Shown: positions 1 through 11,150, counted from the first letter of the stretch. The stretch: DNA of 64,000 nt from Pseudomonadota bacterium (GCA_021816925.1 JAKAWQ010000002.1:166156-230155), one strand, 5' to 3'. The notes: generated by a model not told the origin, from the letters alone. Numbers and translations are program-made.

Positions 1-1
1 G

Positions 2-619
2 TTCGGCAATGCCCTCAACGTGATCCATGCCGTGCGGGAGTACGAGCGGGCGGGTGCGGCGGGCATCGTCATCGAGGACAAGACCTTCCCCAAGGTAACG
101 AGCCTGATCGCCGAGGGCCGGCAGGACCTGGTCCGGACGGCGGAGTTCCAGGGCAAGATCAAGGCGGCGATCGCGACGCGCGCGCATCCCGACTTCCTGG
201 TGATCGCCCGCGTGGAGGCGCTGATCGCCGGCCTCGGCGAGGCAGAGGCGCTCAGGCGCGCCGCCGCTTACACCGAGGTGGGTGCGGACATGATCCTGAT
301 CCACTCGAAGAAGTCCACGCCCGATGAGGTGGAGAGCTTTGCTCGCGCCTGGAGCGGGCGGGTGCCGCTCGTGATCGTACCGACTGCCTATCCGGCGATG
401 GACGAGACGCGGATCAGGAGCCTCGGCAAGATCGGGATGGTGATCTACGGCAATCACGCGATCCGTGCGGCAGTGGCCGCCATGCAGGATGTGTTCACCG
501 CGATCCGGCAGGACGGCGGCAGCGCGAACGTCGAGGGACGGATCGCGCCGGTTGAAGAAATCTTCCGGTTGCAGGGGATGGCAGCGGTCAAGGCGAATGA
601 GGCCAGGTTCCTCCGTTGA
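2..619 (+). CDS. Isocitrate lyase/PEP mutase family protein (5'-truncated by window edge)
   Basis: The reading frame is open from base 2, so the N-terminus lies outside the window; about 205 C-terminal residues remain. The visible signature EDKTFPK, followed by the ARVEALIAGLG segment and LIHSKK, matches the phosphoenolpyruvate mutase/phosphonopyruvate hydrolase branch of the isocitrate lyase superfamily (Mg-dependent TIM barrel; P-C or C-C bond chemistry on 2-oxo acids). The upstream half, which carries the first metal ligands, cannot be checked, so mutase, hydrolase and 2-methylisocitrate-lyase-like activities cannot be separated. A threonine aldolase follows about 120 bp downstream on the same strand, hinting at amino-acid or phosphonate metabolism, but no other phosphonate gene is visible. 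Confidence 0.8.
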   Translation, partial: FGNALNVIHAVREYERAGAAGIVIEDKTFPKVTSLIAEGRQDLVRTAEFQGKIKAAIATRAHPDFLVIARVEALIAGLGEAEALRRAAAYTEVGADMILIHSKKSTPDEVESFARAWSGRVPLVIVPTAYPAMDETRIRSLGKIGMVIYGNHAIRAAVAAMQDVFTAIRQDGGSANVEGRIAPVEEIFRLQGMAAVKANEARFLR

Positions 620-739
620 TCCGCCATTTTCCGCGCGTGATTTCGCCCGCAGGGAAATTGCTCTAGCCTGGGTTCTCGTGCGCGCTGCGCGAGGCTTGCG
701 GCGCAATCGCCGGGCCGGGCTTGAAAGGGAGGATTGCCG

Positions 740-1819
740 ATGGGTTATGCGCCGCCACTTCCGGATCCGAAACTGCCGCCGGTCCGGGTGAACCTCTATT
801 CGGATACACAGACCAAGCCGACCGCGGCGATGCGCAAGGCGATGACGGAGGCGGAGGTCGGGGACGACCAGGCCGGCACCGATCCAAGCGTGCGCGCGCT
901 TTGCGAGCGCATGGCGGCGCTGCTCGGCAAGGAGGCGGCCGTTTTTCTGCCCAGTGGCACGATGTGCAACGAGGTTGCCATCCTCACCCATTGCCGGCCG
1001 GGTGATGAGATTCTGGCGCACCGGACTGCCCATATCGCGACCAGCGAAGGGGGCGCACCCTGGGCGCTCACCGGGGCCAGCGTGCTGCCGCTCGAGGGCA
1101 GAGGAGGAAAATTCGACGTTGCGACGCTCACGGCCGCCTTCCGGCCGCACACCCGCTACGCGCCGCCGCAGACGCTGGTGGCGGTGGAGCAGACATCGAA
1201 TCTCGGTGGCGGGGCGGTGTGGCCGTTGGATCTGCTCAAGGCAATCGCCGAGACCGCGCACGCGGCCGGTATGGCGACGCACATGGACGGCGCGCGGCTG
1301 ATGAATGCCGTGGTGGCAAGCGGCGTTCCGGCGCACGAGGTCGCGGCGGGTTACGACAGCGTCTGGCTCGATTTCACGAAAGGTCTCGGCGCACCGCTCG
1401 GTGCCGTGCTCGCCGGCTCCTCGGCCTTCATCGATGCGGCCTGGCGTTGGAAGCAGCGGCTCGGCGGGTCCATGCGCCAGGCCGGCATCTGTGCCGCGGC
1501 CTGCCTCTACGCGCTCGACCACCATGTGGAGCGGCTCGCCGAGGACCACGAGAATGCGCGCTTGCTGGCGCGTGGGCTTGCGCAGATTCCCGGCATCACG
1601 GTCGAAACACCGGAGACCAACCTCGTCTTCTTGGATACCTCCGGGACGGGAATGCCGGCAGATGTTTTGGCGGCGCGCGCACGGCGCGAAGGTGTTGCAA
1701 TCTCCACGATGGGCAAGTTCCGCGGCCGTGCGTGCCTGCATCTCGATGTCGATCGCGAGGGCGTCGAGGTGGCGATCGGCGTCCTCAGCGCGGCAGCACA
1801 GAGAGAGCTGGCGGCTTGA
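740..1819 (+). CDS. ltaE: Low-specificity L-threonine aldolase (PLP-dependent)
   Basis: A 359-residue fold-type I PLP enzyme that cleaves L-threonine/allo-threonine to glycine and acetaldehyde, or acts on related beta-hydroxy amino acids. N-terminal LYSDTQTKPT, central HMDGAR (cofactor-contacting Asp) and DFTKGLGAP with the Schiff-base lysine at about residue 214 are all present and the length is normal for the family. ATG at 740 is preferred over an in-frame TTG at 734 because GGGAGGA lies six bases upstream of the ATG. The stop precedes the cinA-like GTG by only 10 bases, suggesting co-transcription with it. Substrate stereospecificity cannot be read from the sequence. Confidence 0.9.
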   Translation: MGYAPPLPDPKLPPVRVNLYSDTQTKPTAAMRKAMTEAEVGDDQAGTDPSVRALCERMAALLGKEAAVFLPSGTMCNEVAILTHCRPGDEILAHRTAHIATSEGGAPWALTGASVLPLEGRGGKFDVATLTAAFRPHTRYAPPQTLVAVEQTSNLGGGAVWPLDLLKAIAETAHAAGMATHMDGARLMNAVVASGVPAHEVAAGYDSVWLDFTKGLGAPLGAVLAGSSAFIDAAWRWKQRLGGSMRQAGICAAACLYALDHHVERLAEDHENARLLARGLAQIPGITVETPETNLVFLDTSGTGMPADVLAARARREGVAISTMGKFRGRACLHLDVDREGVEVAIGVLSAAAQRELAA

Positions 1820-1829
1820 GCCCTCGCGC

Positions 1830-2327
1830 GTGCTGGCCGTTTCGCTCCTCGAACAGGCGAGCCGGGTGCTTGCGCTCTGCCGCACGCGGGGATTGCATAT
1901 CGCGACAGCGGAAAGCTGCACCGGCGGGCTGGTTGCGGCGGCACTGACCGCGATCGCCGGTTCGTCGGACGTGTTCGAGCGCGGCTTCGTCACCTACTCG
2001 AACGGGGCGAAGGAAGCGATGCTCGGCGTTCCCGCGGCGCTGATCGCGCGCCACGGCGCGGTGAGCGAGCCTGTAGCGCGCGCCATGGCAGAGGGTGCGC
2101 TGCAGCACTCGGAAGCCGGCCTTGCCGTTTCCGTGACCGGCGTGGCAGGCCCGGGCGGCGGCAGCGTGGAAAAGCCGGTGGGACTCGTCTGGGTTGCCGC
2201 GGCGCGGCGAGGCAGCGGAACGGCGAGCGAGCGACACCTCTTTCCCGGAGACCGCGGTGCGGTGCGTGCGGCGAGCGTTACGGCCGCGCTCGCACTGCTC
2301 GCCCGGTGCGCCGAGGAGGGCGGCTGA
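1830..2327 (+). CDS. CinA C-terminal-domain amidase (NMN amidohydrolase-like)
   Basis: About 165 residues, equal to the stand-alone CinA/PncC domain that deamidates nicotinamide mononucleotide in pyridine-nucleotide salvage. TAESCTGGLVAA holds the nucleophilic Ser, and SNGAKEAMLGV and VTGVAGPGGG are the other family motifs. The N-terminal MoCF-like domain of long CinA proteins is absent. The frame stays open far upstream, but that part is antisense-like shadow of the aldolase gene; GTG 1830 is the first plausible start just after the ltaE stop. In alphaproteobacteria this gene often sits near competence or cofactor genes; here it ends before the convergent AbiJ/hemB pair. Confidence 0.88.
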   Translation: MLAVSLLEQASRVLALCRTRGLHIATAESCTGGLVAAALTAIAGSSDVFERGFVTYSNGAKEAMLGVPAALIARHGAVSEPVARAMAEGALQHSEAGLAVSVTGVAGPGGGSVEKPVGLVWVAAARRGSGTASERHLFPGDRGAVRAASVTAALALLARCAEEGG

Positions 2328-2383
2328 AGGCAGCCGTCCCGCCGGACGCATCCATCAGCCCGCGCAAGTGGGTGGGTTCGGGC

Positions 2384-4257
<1,874 letters not shown>

Positions 4258-4511
4258 TCAACTCCTCGGCTGTCGCGGCGGCTGGTGGATAAGCCCGGTT
4301 TGTCGCCGCTGCCAACCCGCGCCTTGAGGGAGACGCGCCACGACCACGCGGCCCGCGCAAGAAAGAGGCGGACGTCGCACCCCGTCCGGTTGCCGCGAGG
4401 CCGGCTGTTTTCCCACCCGAGCGGGCATGATAGAGCACCGCTCAGTCGTCGAGGGGTGGACCCGATGCTTTGCAATTCGTTTGGCCGCCCGCTGACCGGG
4501 CCCGAGGTGCC

Positions 4512-4530
4512 GAGAGCCCCGGGGGCTCTC
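4512..4530. promoter_or_regulatory. Perfect 19-bp palindrome in the hemB-glyA intergenic region
   Basis: Arms GAGAGCCCC and GGGGCTCTC with a one-base centre, 47 bases before the glyA start. It could be a protein-binding dyad or a 5'-leader hairpin. It is too symmetrical to resemble a known glycine or tetrahydrofolate riboswitch, and no T-run follows, so a terminator is unlikely. The rest of the 323-bp gap shows no recognisable element. Confidence 0.4.
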
Positions 4531-4577
4531 AAGGCGGCGTGGCCTCGTCCGGGCCGGCCGAGGCAGGCGCGGCCACA

Positions 4578-5882
4578 ATGAATGAGCCGAGGGCCACGGC
4601 CTCGACCGGGCGTTTCTTTGCGGCCCCGCTCGTCGAGACAGATCCTGAGCTTGCCGAGGCGCTTTCCGCTGAGCTTCAGCGCCAGCAGGAGGGGATCGAG
4701 CTAATTGCGAGCGAGAACCTCGTCTCCGCGGCCGTGCTCGAGGCGCAGGGCAGCGTGCTCACGAACAAATACGCCGAAGGCTATCCCGGGCGGCGCTATT
4801 ACGGCGGCTGTGCGGCGGTCGATATCGCCGAGGAGCTGGCAATCGCGCGGGCCTGCAAGCTGTTCGGCTGCGGTTTTGCCAATGTGCAGCCCCACTCCGG
4901 CGCGCAGGCCAACCAGGCCGTGTTCCTGGCCCTGCTCAAGCCCGGGGACACGATCCTCGGTATGAGCCTCGCGGCCGGCGGGCACCTCACGCACGGCGCG
5001 GCGCCGAATCTGTCGGGAAAATGGTTCCGCGCGGTGCAATACGGCGTGCGACGCGAGGACGGGCTCCTCGACTACGAGGAGCTTGAGCGGTTGGCCGAGG
5101 CGGAAAGGCCGAAGCTGATCATCGCCGGCGGCTCCGCCTATCCCCGCTTCATCGATTTTGCTCGTATCCGCCGCGTCGCCGATGCCGTCGGCGCATTTCT
5201 CATGGTGGACATGGCGCACTTCGCCGGCCTCGTCGCCGCCGGCCTCTTCCCGAGCCCGCTGCCGCACGCGCATGTCGTCACCACGACCACACACAAGACG
5301 CTGCGCGGCCCGCGCGGGGGAATGATCCTCGGCAACGACCCCGATCTCGGCAAGAAGATCAACGCCGCCGTGTTCCCGGGCCTGCAGGGCGGGCCGCTGA
5401 TGCACGTGATCGCCGCCAAGGCCGCAGCGTTCGGCGAGGCGCTGCGGCCGGAGTTCCGGCTCTATCAGCGCGCCGTGCAGGAGAATGCGCGGGTGCTTGC
5501 CGAGACGCTTGCCTCGCGCGGGCTTGCGATCGTTACCGGGGGCACGGACTGCCATTTGCTTCTGGTCGATCTCCGGCCGCGCCGCGTGACAGGCAAGGCC
5601 GCCGAGGCGAGCCTCGAGAGCGCGCGCATCACAGCCAACAAGAACGCGATCCCCTTCGATCCGGAGAAGCCAACCGTAACTTCCGGCATCCGGCTCGGCA
5701 GCCCGGCGGCCACCTCGCGCGGCTTCGCCGCGGCCGAGTTCCGCGAAGTGGGCACACTGATCGACGACGTGCTCGCCGGACTTGCCGGCGCCAACGACGG
5801 GAGCAACGAAGCCGCCGAGCGACGGGTTGCGGAGCGCGTGCTGGCACTTTGCCAGAGGTTTCCGATCTATTCCGGGCGCTGA
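4578..5882 (+). CDS. glyA: Serine hydroxymethyltransferase
   Basis: 434 residues. Interconverts serine and glycine with tetrahydrofolate, the main supply of one-carbon units, in the cytoplasm. Hallmarks are [10 protein letters not shown] near residue 35, [15 protein letters not shown], and [14 protein letters not shown] with the PLP lysine at residue 240. The ATG at 4578 starts the conserved part of the protein; the longer open frame upstream overlaps the palindrome and lacks homology-like sequence. It heads the operon glyA-nrdR-ribD-ribE-ribB-ribH-nusB-thiL, the usual alphaproteobacterial order; nrdR begins 20 bases after its stop. Confidence 0.97.
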   Translation: MNEPRATASTGRFFAAPLVETDPELAEALSAELQRQQEGIELIASENLVSAAVLEAQGSVLTNKYAEGYPGRRYYGGCAAVDIAEELAIARACKLFGCGFANVQPHSGAQANQAVFLALLKPGDTILGMSLAAGGHLTHGAAPNLSGKWFRAVQYGVRREDGLLDYEELERLAEAERPKLIIAGGSAYPRFIDFARIRRVADAVGAFLMVDMAHFAGLVAAGLFPSPLPHAHVVTTTTHKTLRGPRGGMILGNDPDLGKKINAAVFPGLQGGPLMHVIAAKAAAFGEALRPEFRLYQRAVQENARVLAETLASRGLAIVTGGTDCHLLLVDLRPRRVTGKAAEASLESARITANKNAIPFDPEKPTVTSGIRLGSPAATSRGFAAAEFREVGTLIDDVLAGLAGANDGSNEAAERRVAERVLALCQRFPIYSGR

Positions 5883-5902
5883 GCCCGGCAAGGCACGAGC
5901 CC

Positions 5903-6358
5903 ATGCGTTGCCCGTTCTGCGGCCAGGATGATACGGCGGTGAAGGACAGCCGCCCGACGGAGGATGGTGCGGCGATCCGCCGGCGCCGCTCCTGCACTGC
6001 CTGCGGCCAGCGCTTCACCACGATCGAGCGCGTGCAGTTGCGCGAACTCGTCGTTGTCAAGGCGGACGGGCGGCGCGTGCCCTTCGAGCGCGAGAAGCTC
6101 GCCCGCTCGATCCGCATCGCCTTGCGCAAGCGACCGGTGGAGGAGGAGCGGATCGAACGCATCGTCAACGGCATCGTCCGCAAGCTTGAAGCAAGCGGCG
6201 AAACCGACATCCCCTCGAAGCAGGTGGGGGAACTGGTGATGGAAACGCTGAAGGAGGTGGACGAGGTTGCCTATGTCCGTTTCGCCAGCGTCTATCGCGA
6301 CTTCCGGGAGGCCAAGGATTTCGGCGCGTTCGTCGGCGCGCTCGGCGAGGAGCCGTGA
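5903..6358 (+). CDS. nrdR: Transcriptional repressor NrdR (ribonucleotide reductase regulator)
   Basis: 151 residues. N-terminal zinc ribbon (CPFCG near residue 3 and [10 protein letters not shown] near residue 31) followed by an ATP-cone domain that senses ATP/dATP. NrdR represses ribonucleotide reductase genes when dATP is high. The ATG at 5903 places the first Cys at the usual position; an in-frame start at 5849 would add unrelated residues overlapping glyA. Its TGA overlaps the ribD ATG by one base. The regulated nrd genes are not in the window. Confidence 0.95.
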   Translation: MRCPFCGQDDTAVKDSRPTEDGAAIRRRRSCTACGQRFTTIERVQLRELVVVKADGRRVPFEREKLARSIRIALRKRPVEEERIERIVNGIVRKLEASGETDIPSKQVGELVMETLKEVDEVAYVRFASVYRDFREAKDFGAFVGALGEEP

Positions 6359-7461
6359 TGGCGGCGGCCGAAGATCTCGCCCACATGCAGGCGGCCCTGG
6401 CGCTGGCGCGTCGCCGCCAGGGCGTCACGTGGCCCAACCCGCCGGTCGGCTGCGTGCTCGTGCGCGAAGGGCGAGTGGTCGGTTGCGGGGCAACGGCGCC
6501 GGGCGGGCGACCGCACGCCGAGACTGTGGCGCTCGCCATGGCAGGCGGGCGTGCGCGCGGGGCTACGGCGTACGTGACGCTCGAGCCCTGCTGCCATCAC
6601 GCGCGCACGCCTCCTTGCACCGATGCGCTGATGGTGGCCGGCGTTGCCCGCGTTGTCGCCGCCCTCTGCGATCCCGATCCGCGCGTCAACGGGAAAGGGC
6701 TCGCGCGTCTCGGCGCTGCCGGGGTTTCCGTGGAGGAGGGCCTCTTGGCCGCCGAGGCCGAAGCAGTCGCGGCAGGGTTCTTCAGCCGCGTGCGCCGCGG
6801 CCGGCCGAGCGTGACGTTGAAGCTTGCCTCGACACTCGACGGGCGCATCGCCACCCGTGACGGGGAAAGCCGGTGGATCACGGGCGAGATGGCGCGCCGG
6901 GCGGCGCATGCGTTGCGCGGCCGGCACGACGCCATTCTGGTGGGTGTCGGGACTGTGCTCGCCGACGATCCAGAGCTCTCCTGCCGCATTCCCGGCTACC
7001 GCGCGCGTCCGCTCGTGCGCGTGGTGGCGGACAGTTTCCTCCGCACGCCGCCCAAGGCCCGGGTGATCGCGACGGCGCGCGAGACGCCGACCTGGATTCT
7101 GCATCGTGCCGATGCCGATGCGGCGCGGGTGGAGGAATTGCGCGAGCGCGGCGCAAGGCTCTTTCCCGTTCCGCCGGGCATAGCGGGCGTCGATCTCCGT
7201 GCCGGGTTCGGCGCGCTGGCCGAAGCGGGGGTGACGGCGGTCTTGGCCGAGGGTGGTGCTGCGCTCGCGGCCAGCCTGCTCGCGGCCGACCTTGTCGACC
7301 GGCTCGTCTGGTTCCATGCGCCGGCCCTGCTCGGGGCCGATGCCTGGCCGGCGGCTGCGGCGCTCGGCGTCGCGCGGCTCGAGGCCATGCCGCGCTTCCT
7401 CCGCCGGCAGAGCGCCGCGCTCGGCGAGGACATGCTGAGCGAATTCGCGCGGGCGGCCTGA
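6358..7461 (+). CDS. ribD: Bifunctional riboflavin deaminase/reductase RibD
   Basis: 367 residues. The N-terminal cytidine-deaminase-like domain has the zinc site HAETVA and PCCHHARTPPC and deaminates the pyrimidine ring of the GTP-derived intermediate. The C-terminal NADPH-dependent reductase begins near VTLKLASTLDGRIA and contains GESRWITG and the glycine-rich VLAEGGAALAASLL near the end. The start ATG shares a base with the nrdR stop (TGATG), so the two are translationally coupled. A GTG one codon earlier is possible but adds only one residue. Confidence 0.95.
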   Translation: MAAAEDLAHMQAALALARRRQGVTWPNPPVGCVLVREGRVVGCGATAPGGRPHAETVALAMAGGRARGATAYVTLEPCCHHARTPPCTDALMVAGVARVVAALCDPDPRVNGKGLARLGAAGVSVEEGLLAAEAEAVAAGFFSRVRRGRPSVTLKLASTLDGRIATRDGESRWITGEMARRAAHALRGRHDAILVGVGTVLADDPELSCRIPGYRARPLVRVVADSFLRTPPKARVIATARETPTWILHRADADAARVEELRERGARLFPVPPGIAGVDLRAGFGALAEAGVTAVLAEGGAALAASLLAADLVDRLVWFHAPALLGADAWPAAAALGVARLEAMPRFLRRQSAALGEDMLSEFARAA

Positions 7462-7464
7462 GCC

Positions 7465-8064
7465 GTGTTCACCGGCATCATCACCGGGCTCGGAACCGTG
7501 CGCACGATCGCCCCGATCGGTGCCGGCCGCGACATGCGGCTTACGATCGGCCCAACTTGGCCGGACCCCGCGGCGATCGCGCCAGGAGCCTCGATCGCAT
7601 GCTCCGGCTGCTGCCTGACCGTGGTCGAGGTGGGTTCTGACCGGTTCGCCACCGATGTTTCCGCAGAGACCTTGGCGCGAACGACGCTCGGGGACTGGCA
7701 GGTCGGCAGCCGGGTCAATCTGGAGCGCAGCCTCCGCCTCGGCGACGAGCTTGGCGGGCATCTGGTGTTCGGCCATGTGGACGGTGTGGGCGAGGCCGTG
7801 GAAGCGCGGCCGGAGCAGGGCTCGGTCCGCTGGCGCTTCCGAATTCCGCCGGCGCTCGGGCGCTTCATCGCAGTCAAGGGCAGCATCGCCGTGGACGGGG
7901 TTTCGCTCACGGTCAATGAGGTGAGCGGGGAGGGGTTCGCGGTGAACATCATCCCACACACCGCCGAGGTGACCCGTTTCGGCTGGCTCGAGCCGGGCGA
8001 TCGGGTCAATCTGGAGATCGACATGCTCGCCCGTTACGTCGCACGCCTTGCGGAGAGCCGATGA
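7465..8064 (+). CDS. ribE: Riboflavin synthase, alpha chain
   Basis: 199 residues starting at GTG with the invariant MFTGIITGLGTV. Two tandem lumazine-binding (barrel) repeats are visible, the second around residues 98-190 with GSIAVDGVSLTVNEV and NIIPHTAEVT. It dismutates two 6,7-dimethyl-8-ribityllumazines to riboflavin. Three bases separate it from ribD, and its stop overlaps the start of the ribB gene by four bases. Confidence 0.96.
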   Translation: MFTGIITGLGTVRTIAPIGAGRDMRLTIGPTWPDPAAIAPGASIACSGCCLTVVEVGSDRFATDVSAETLARTTLGDWQVGSRVNLERSLRLGDELGGHLVFGHVDGVGEAVEARPEQGSVRWRFRIPPALGRFIAVKGSIAVDGVSLTVNEVSGEGFAVNIIPHTAEVTRFGWLEPGDRVNLEIDMLARYVARLAESR

Positions 8065-9212
8065 AGACCGCCGCACTCTCCGATTATCTCGCCCGCACTG
8101 AGGAGCTGATCGAAGAGGCGCAGGCCGGCAGGATGTTCATCCTGGTCGATGACGAGGATCGCGAGAACGAAGGCGATCTGGTGGTTCCGGCGCAGTTCGC
8201 CACGCCGGATGCGATCAATTTCATGGCCCGCCACGCGCGCGGGCTGATCTGCCTGGCACTCGCGCGCGCCCGCGTGGAGCAACTCGGGCTGCCGCTGATG
8301 AGCCCCTCGAACCGCTCGCGCCACCAGACCGCCTTCACCGTATCGATCGAGGCGCGCGAAGGCGTGACCACGGGAATCTCGGCCGCGGACCGCGCGCATA
8401 CCATTGCGGTTGCGATCAATCCCGAGAAGGGGCGCGACGATATCATCACGCCGGGGCACGTCTTCCCGCTGGTGGCGCGCGAGGGCGGCTCGCTGGTGCG
8501 CGCCGGCCACACCGAGGCAGCGGTGGATATCGCGCGGCTGGCCGGCCTCAATCCCTCGGGCGTGATCTGCGAGATCATGAACGACGATGGCACGATGGCG
8601 CGGTTGCCGGATCTCGTCGCAGTTGCGCAACGCTATAATCTGAAGCTCGGTACGATCGCCGATCTGATCGCCTATCGCCGGCGCACCGAGCGGCTGGTGC
8701 GGCGGGTGGCCGAGGGTGTGCTGCAGCACGCCGAGAGCGGCGAGTGGCGGCTGCTGGTCTATGCGAATACGGTGGAGTATGCTGAGCACCTGGTGCTGCT
8801 CAAGGGAGAGCCCGCGGGGCCGCAGCCGGTGATGGTGCGGATGCATGCGGTCGATCTCCTGCACGACATGCTGGGCGGCCCCGCCTGGGCGACGTTGCAC
8901 GGCGCGATGCGGCGGATTGCGGCCGAGGGCCGCGGCGCCGTCGTTTTGATCCGCGATACGCGTCCGACCGCCCTCTCCGAGCGGGTTCGGGTTGCCGTCG
9001 GCAACCCGCGCCACCCTCGGCAACTGCGCGACTATGGCATCGGGGCACAGATCCTGGTCGATCTCGGCGTGCAGCGGATGATCCTGCTTTCGAACACGCA
9101 GCGCACCATCGTCGGCCTCGAGGGCTACGGGCTCGACATCGTCGATCAGTTGCCGATCGAGGAGGGCGCCGGACCGTCCGGCGGCGGACCTAACGTTGGC
9201 GGCAACGAATGA
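8061..9212 (+). CDS. ribB: 3,4-dihydroxy-2-butanone 4-phosphate synthase with degenerate GTP cyclohydrolase II-like domain
   Basis: 383 residues. The N-terminal domain (about 1-205) is a typical DHBP synthase: DDEDRENEGDL binds metal and substrate, and TGISAADRAHTI and GHVFPL follow. The C-terminal domain (about 215-365) keeps the GCHII fold landmarks GEWRLLVY, RDYGIGAQILVDLGV and VGLEGYGLDIV, but the three zinc-binding cysteines and the catalytic segment between them are missing (here VDLLHDMLGGPAWATLHGAM). This is the RibBX-like arrangement: DHBP synthase activity is expected and GTP cyclohydrolase II activity is not, so another gene elsewhere must supply it. Overlaps ribE and ribH by four bases each. 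Confidence 0.93.
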   Translation: MKTAALSDYLARTEELIEEAQAGRMFILVDDEDRENEGDLVVPAQFATPDAINFMARHARGLICLALARARVEQLGLPLMSPSNRSRHQTAFTVSIEAREGVTTGISAADRAHTIAVAINPEKGRDDIITPGHVFPLVAREGGSLVRAGHTEAAVDIARLAGLNPSGVICEIMNDDGTMARLPDLVAVAQRYNLKLGTIADLIAYRRRTERLVRRVAEGVLQHAESGEWRLLVYANTVEYAEHLVLLKGEPAGPQPVMVRMHAVDLLHDMLGGPAWATLHGAMRRIAAEGRGAVVLIRDTRPTALSERVRVAVGNPRHPRQLRDYGIGAQILVDLGVQRMILLSNTQRTIVGLEGYGLDIVDQLPIEEGAGPSGGGPNVGGNE

Positions 9213-9703
9213 GCACCGCAGACGCACCCGAGGCGACGGCGTTCAGGATCGAGGGGCCGCCGCCGCATCTCCTGGTGGTCCGTGCGCCCTATTATCGCGA
9301 GGTGGTGGACGCTCTCACCGCCGGTGCCGAACGCATCCTGCGCGGCTCCGGAGCCACCTTCGAGACTCTGGATGTGGCCGGTGCGTTCGAGCTGGCCCAG
9401 GTGATCCGCATCGTGCTGCGCGGCCCAGCACGCCATGACGGGTTCATCGCGCTCGGCTGCGTGGTGCGTGGCGAGACCGATCATTACGAGCATATCTGCC
9501 GCGAGGCGATGGGCGGGCTGATGCGGGTGGCGCTGCAGTTCGGCTTGGCACTCGGCACGGGGCTTCTTACCGTGGACCGGCTCGACCAGGCGATCTCCAG
9601 GGCGCGTCCGGACGGCCCGAACAAGGGGGCCGAGGCGGCGCGCGCCGCGTTGCTGCAGATTGCCGCGGCGCGCCGCTTCGGCGCCGAAGCAGGGCGCGGC
9701 TGA
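9209..9703 (+). CDS. ribH: 6,7-dimethyl-8-ribityllumazine synthase
   Basis: 164 residues. Joins the pyrimidine intermediate from RibD with the RibB product to make the lumazine that RibE consumes; the enzyme forms pentamers or capsids. Family landmarks are the AFEL segment near residue 54 and GCVVRGETDHYEHICRE with the conserved His. The start overlaps the ribB stop by four bases (ATGA) and the stop overlaps the nusB start (TGATG). The C-terminal tail rich in Ala/Arg is common in alphaproteobacterial RibH. Confidence 0.95.
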   Translation: MSTADAPEATAFRIEGPPPHLLVVRAPYYREVVDALTAGAERILRGSGATFETLDVAGAFELAQVIRIVLRGPARHDGFIALGCVVRGETDHYEHICREAMGGLMRVALQFGLALGTGLLTVDRLDQAISRARPDGPNKGAEAARAALLQIAAARRFGAEAGRG

Positions 9704-10194
9704 TGGTGCGGCCGGGCGTGCGCCGGCGCACCGCGGCGCGGCTTGCGGCGGTGCAGGCACTCTACCAGAGCGATCAGACGGGCGATGCCGCGGAATCGGT
9801 GATCGAGCAGTTCGTGCAGCATCGTCTGGGCCCGGCCGTCGACCGCGCAGGCTACGAGGAAGGGCGCGTCCCCGAGGCGGAAGTGGCGCTGTTCTCGCGC
9901 ATCGTGCGCGCGGCCACGCAGGGAGAGGCCGAGCGCGATTCGTTGCTGGCGCAAGCCCTTCCGGCCGATTGGCCGATCGCGCGGCTCGATCCGGTGTTGC
10001 GCGCGCTTTTGCGTGCAGGGCTTGCCGAGCTTGCCATGCCGGACGGACCGCCGGCGCGCGTGGTGATCAACGAGTACGTGGACGTGGCGCACGGATTCTT
10101 CGGCGCGGACGAGCCGCGGCTGGTCAACGCCGTGCTCGACCGGCTGGGGCGGATGCTCCGTGCGGAGGAATTTGCCGCCCCAGCGGCCGGATGA
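9703..10194 (+). CDS. nusB: Transcription antitermination factor NusB
   Basis: 163 residues, all-helical NusB fold. It binds boxA RNA with NusE (S10) to support rRNA antitermination. Recognised from RRRTAARLAAVQALYQSD at the N-terminus, the helix with ILRAGLAEL-like LLRAGLAELAM, and VVINEYVDVAHGFFG near the C-terminus. The ribH-nusB pairing is near universal, which supports the call. Start and stop overlap both neighbours. Confidence 0.95.
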   Translation: MVRPGVRRRTAARLAAVQALYQSDQTGDAAESVIEQFVQHRLGPAVDRAGYEEGRVPEAEVALFSRIVRAATQGEAERDSLLAQALPADWPIARLDPVLRALLRAGLAELAMPDGPPARVVINEYVDVAHGFFGADEPRLVNAVLDRLGRMLRAEEFAAPAAG

Positions 10195-11144
10195 GCGCGC
10201 TTCCGCGCGAGTTTGCGCTGATCGAGCGGTATTTCCGCCCGCTGGCGGGGCCGGCCGCGCTTGGCCTTGCCGACGACGTCGCAGTGCTGCGACCGCCGCC
10301 GGGGACCGACCTCGTGCTCTCGGCCGATGCGATGGTGGCCGGTGTGCATTTCCTGCCCGCGGATCCGCCGGATTTGGTGGCGCGCAAGCTGCTGCGAGTG
10401 AATCTCTCCGACCTTGCCGGCAAAGGAGCGGCGCCGCTCGGCTACCTGCTTACGATCGCCGCACCGAGCAGGACCGAGGACGCATGGTTCGAAGCCTTCG
10501 CCGCGGGCCTTGCGCTCGACCAGGAGCAGTTCGGCGTGAGCCTCATGGGTGGAGACACCTCCGCGACACCAGGCCCGTTCTCGCTCTCGCTCACCATCCT
10601 GGGCACGGTGGCGCCGGGCCGCGCGGTGCTAAGGCGCGGCGCAGCGGCCGGACACGGCGTCTTCGTCAGCGGCACCATCGGCGATGCGGCCCTCGGGCTT
10701 GAAGTGCTGCAAGGCCACCTCACCGATCCGTCAGGCCTGCTCGCCCGGCGCTACCGGCTTCCCGAGCCGCGGCTCGGCTTCCCGCTCGCCGAGTTTGCCG
10801 CCGCCGCGATGGATGTCTCGGATGGCCTCGTGCAGGACCTTGGCCATCTCTGCCGTGCCGGCGGCGTTGCCGCGGAGATCGATGCGGCCGCGGTGCCGCT
10901 CTCGGCGCCGGCGCTTGCCGCCGGCCCGGCTTGGCTCGCGCGCTGCCTCACCGGCGGAGACGATTACGAGCTGCTGCTGGCCGTTCCGCCCGGGGCCGAG
11001 GATCGGCTCGCGGCCGCGACGGCGCGCCTTGCCGTTCCGCTCACGCGGATCGGGCGCTTCGTCCCCGGCCCGCCGGAGGTGCGCGTCATCGCGCCGGAAG
11101 GCGCGCCGATGACATTTTCAAGGCCCGGCTGGAGCCATTTCTGA
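10191..11144 (+). CDS. thiL: Thiamine-monophosphate kinase
   Basis: 317 residues, PurM/ThiL ATP-binding fold. Phosphorylates thiamine monophosphate to the active cofactor thiamine diphosphate. The N-terminal FALIERYFRPLA, LADDVAVL (metal-binding Asp), RVNLSDLAGKGA and LMGGDTSATPG, with CLTGGDDYELL near the C-terminus, match the family. ATG 10191 overlaps the nusB stop (ATGA); a much longer frame open from 9660 is shadow. Last gene of the operon, followed by a hairpin. Confidence 0.95.
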   Translation: MSALPREFALIERYFRPLAGPAALGLADDVAVLRPPPGTDLVLSADAMVAGVHFLPADPPDLVARKLLRVNLSDLAGKGAAPLGYLLTIAAPSRTEDAWFEAFAAGLALDQEQFGVSLMGGDTSATPGPFSLSLTILGTVAPGRAVLRRGAAAGHGVFVSGTIGDAALGLEVLQGHLTDPSGLLARRYRLPEPRLGFPLAEFAAAAMDVSDGLVQDLGHLCRAGGVAAEIDAAAVPLSAPALAAGPAWLARCLTGGDDYELLLAVPPGAEDRLAAATARLAVPLTRIGRFVPGPPEVRVIAPEGAPMTFSRPGWSHF

Positions 11145-11150
11145 GCCGGA

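Noticed and set aside
5842..5860. TGGCAC followed by TTTGCC as a sigma-54 promoter for nrdR
   Set aside because: The spacing between the two elements is far too short and it lies inside glyA coding sequence.
6300..6360. FMN riboswitch expected before riboflavin genes
   Set aside because: ribD starts inside the nrdR stop codon, leaving no leader; the genes lie within a longer operon.
6292..8076. 594-residue open frame on the minus strand opposite ribD and ribE
   Set aside because: It is an antisense shadow created by high GC codon usage; the plus-strand proteins have clear catalytic motifs, and the minus translation has no family-like sequence.
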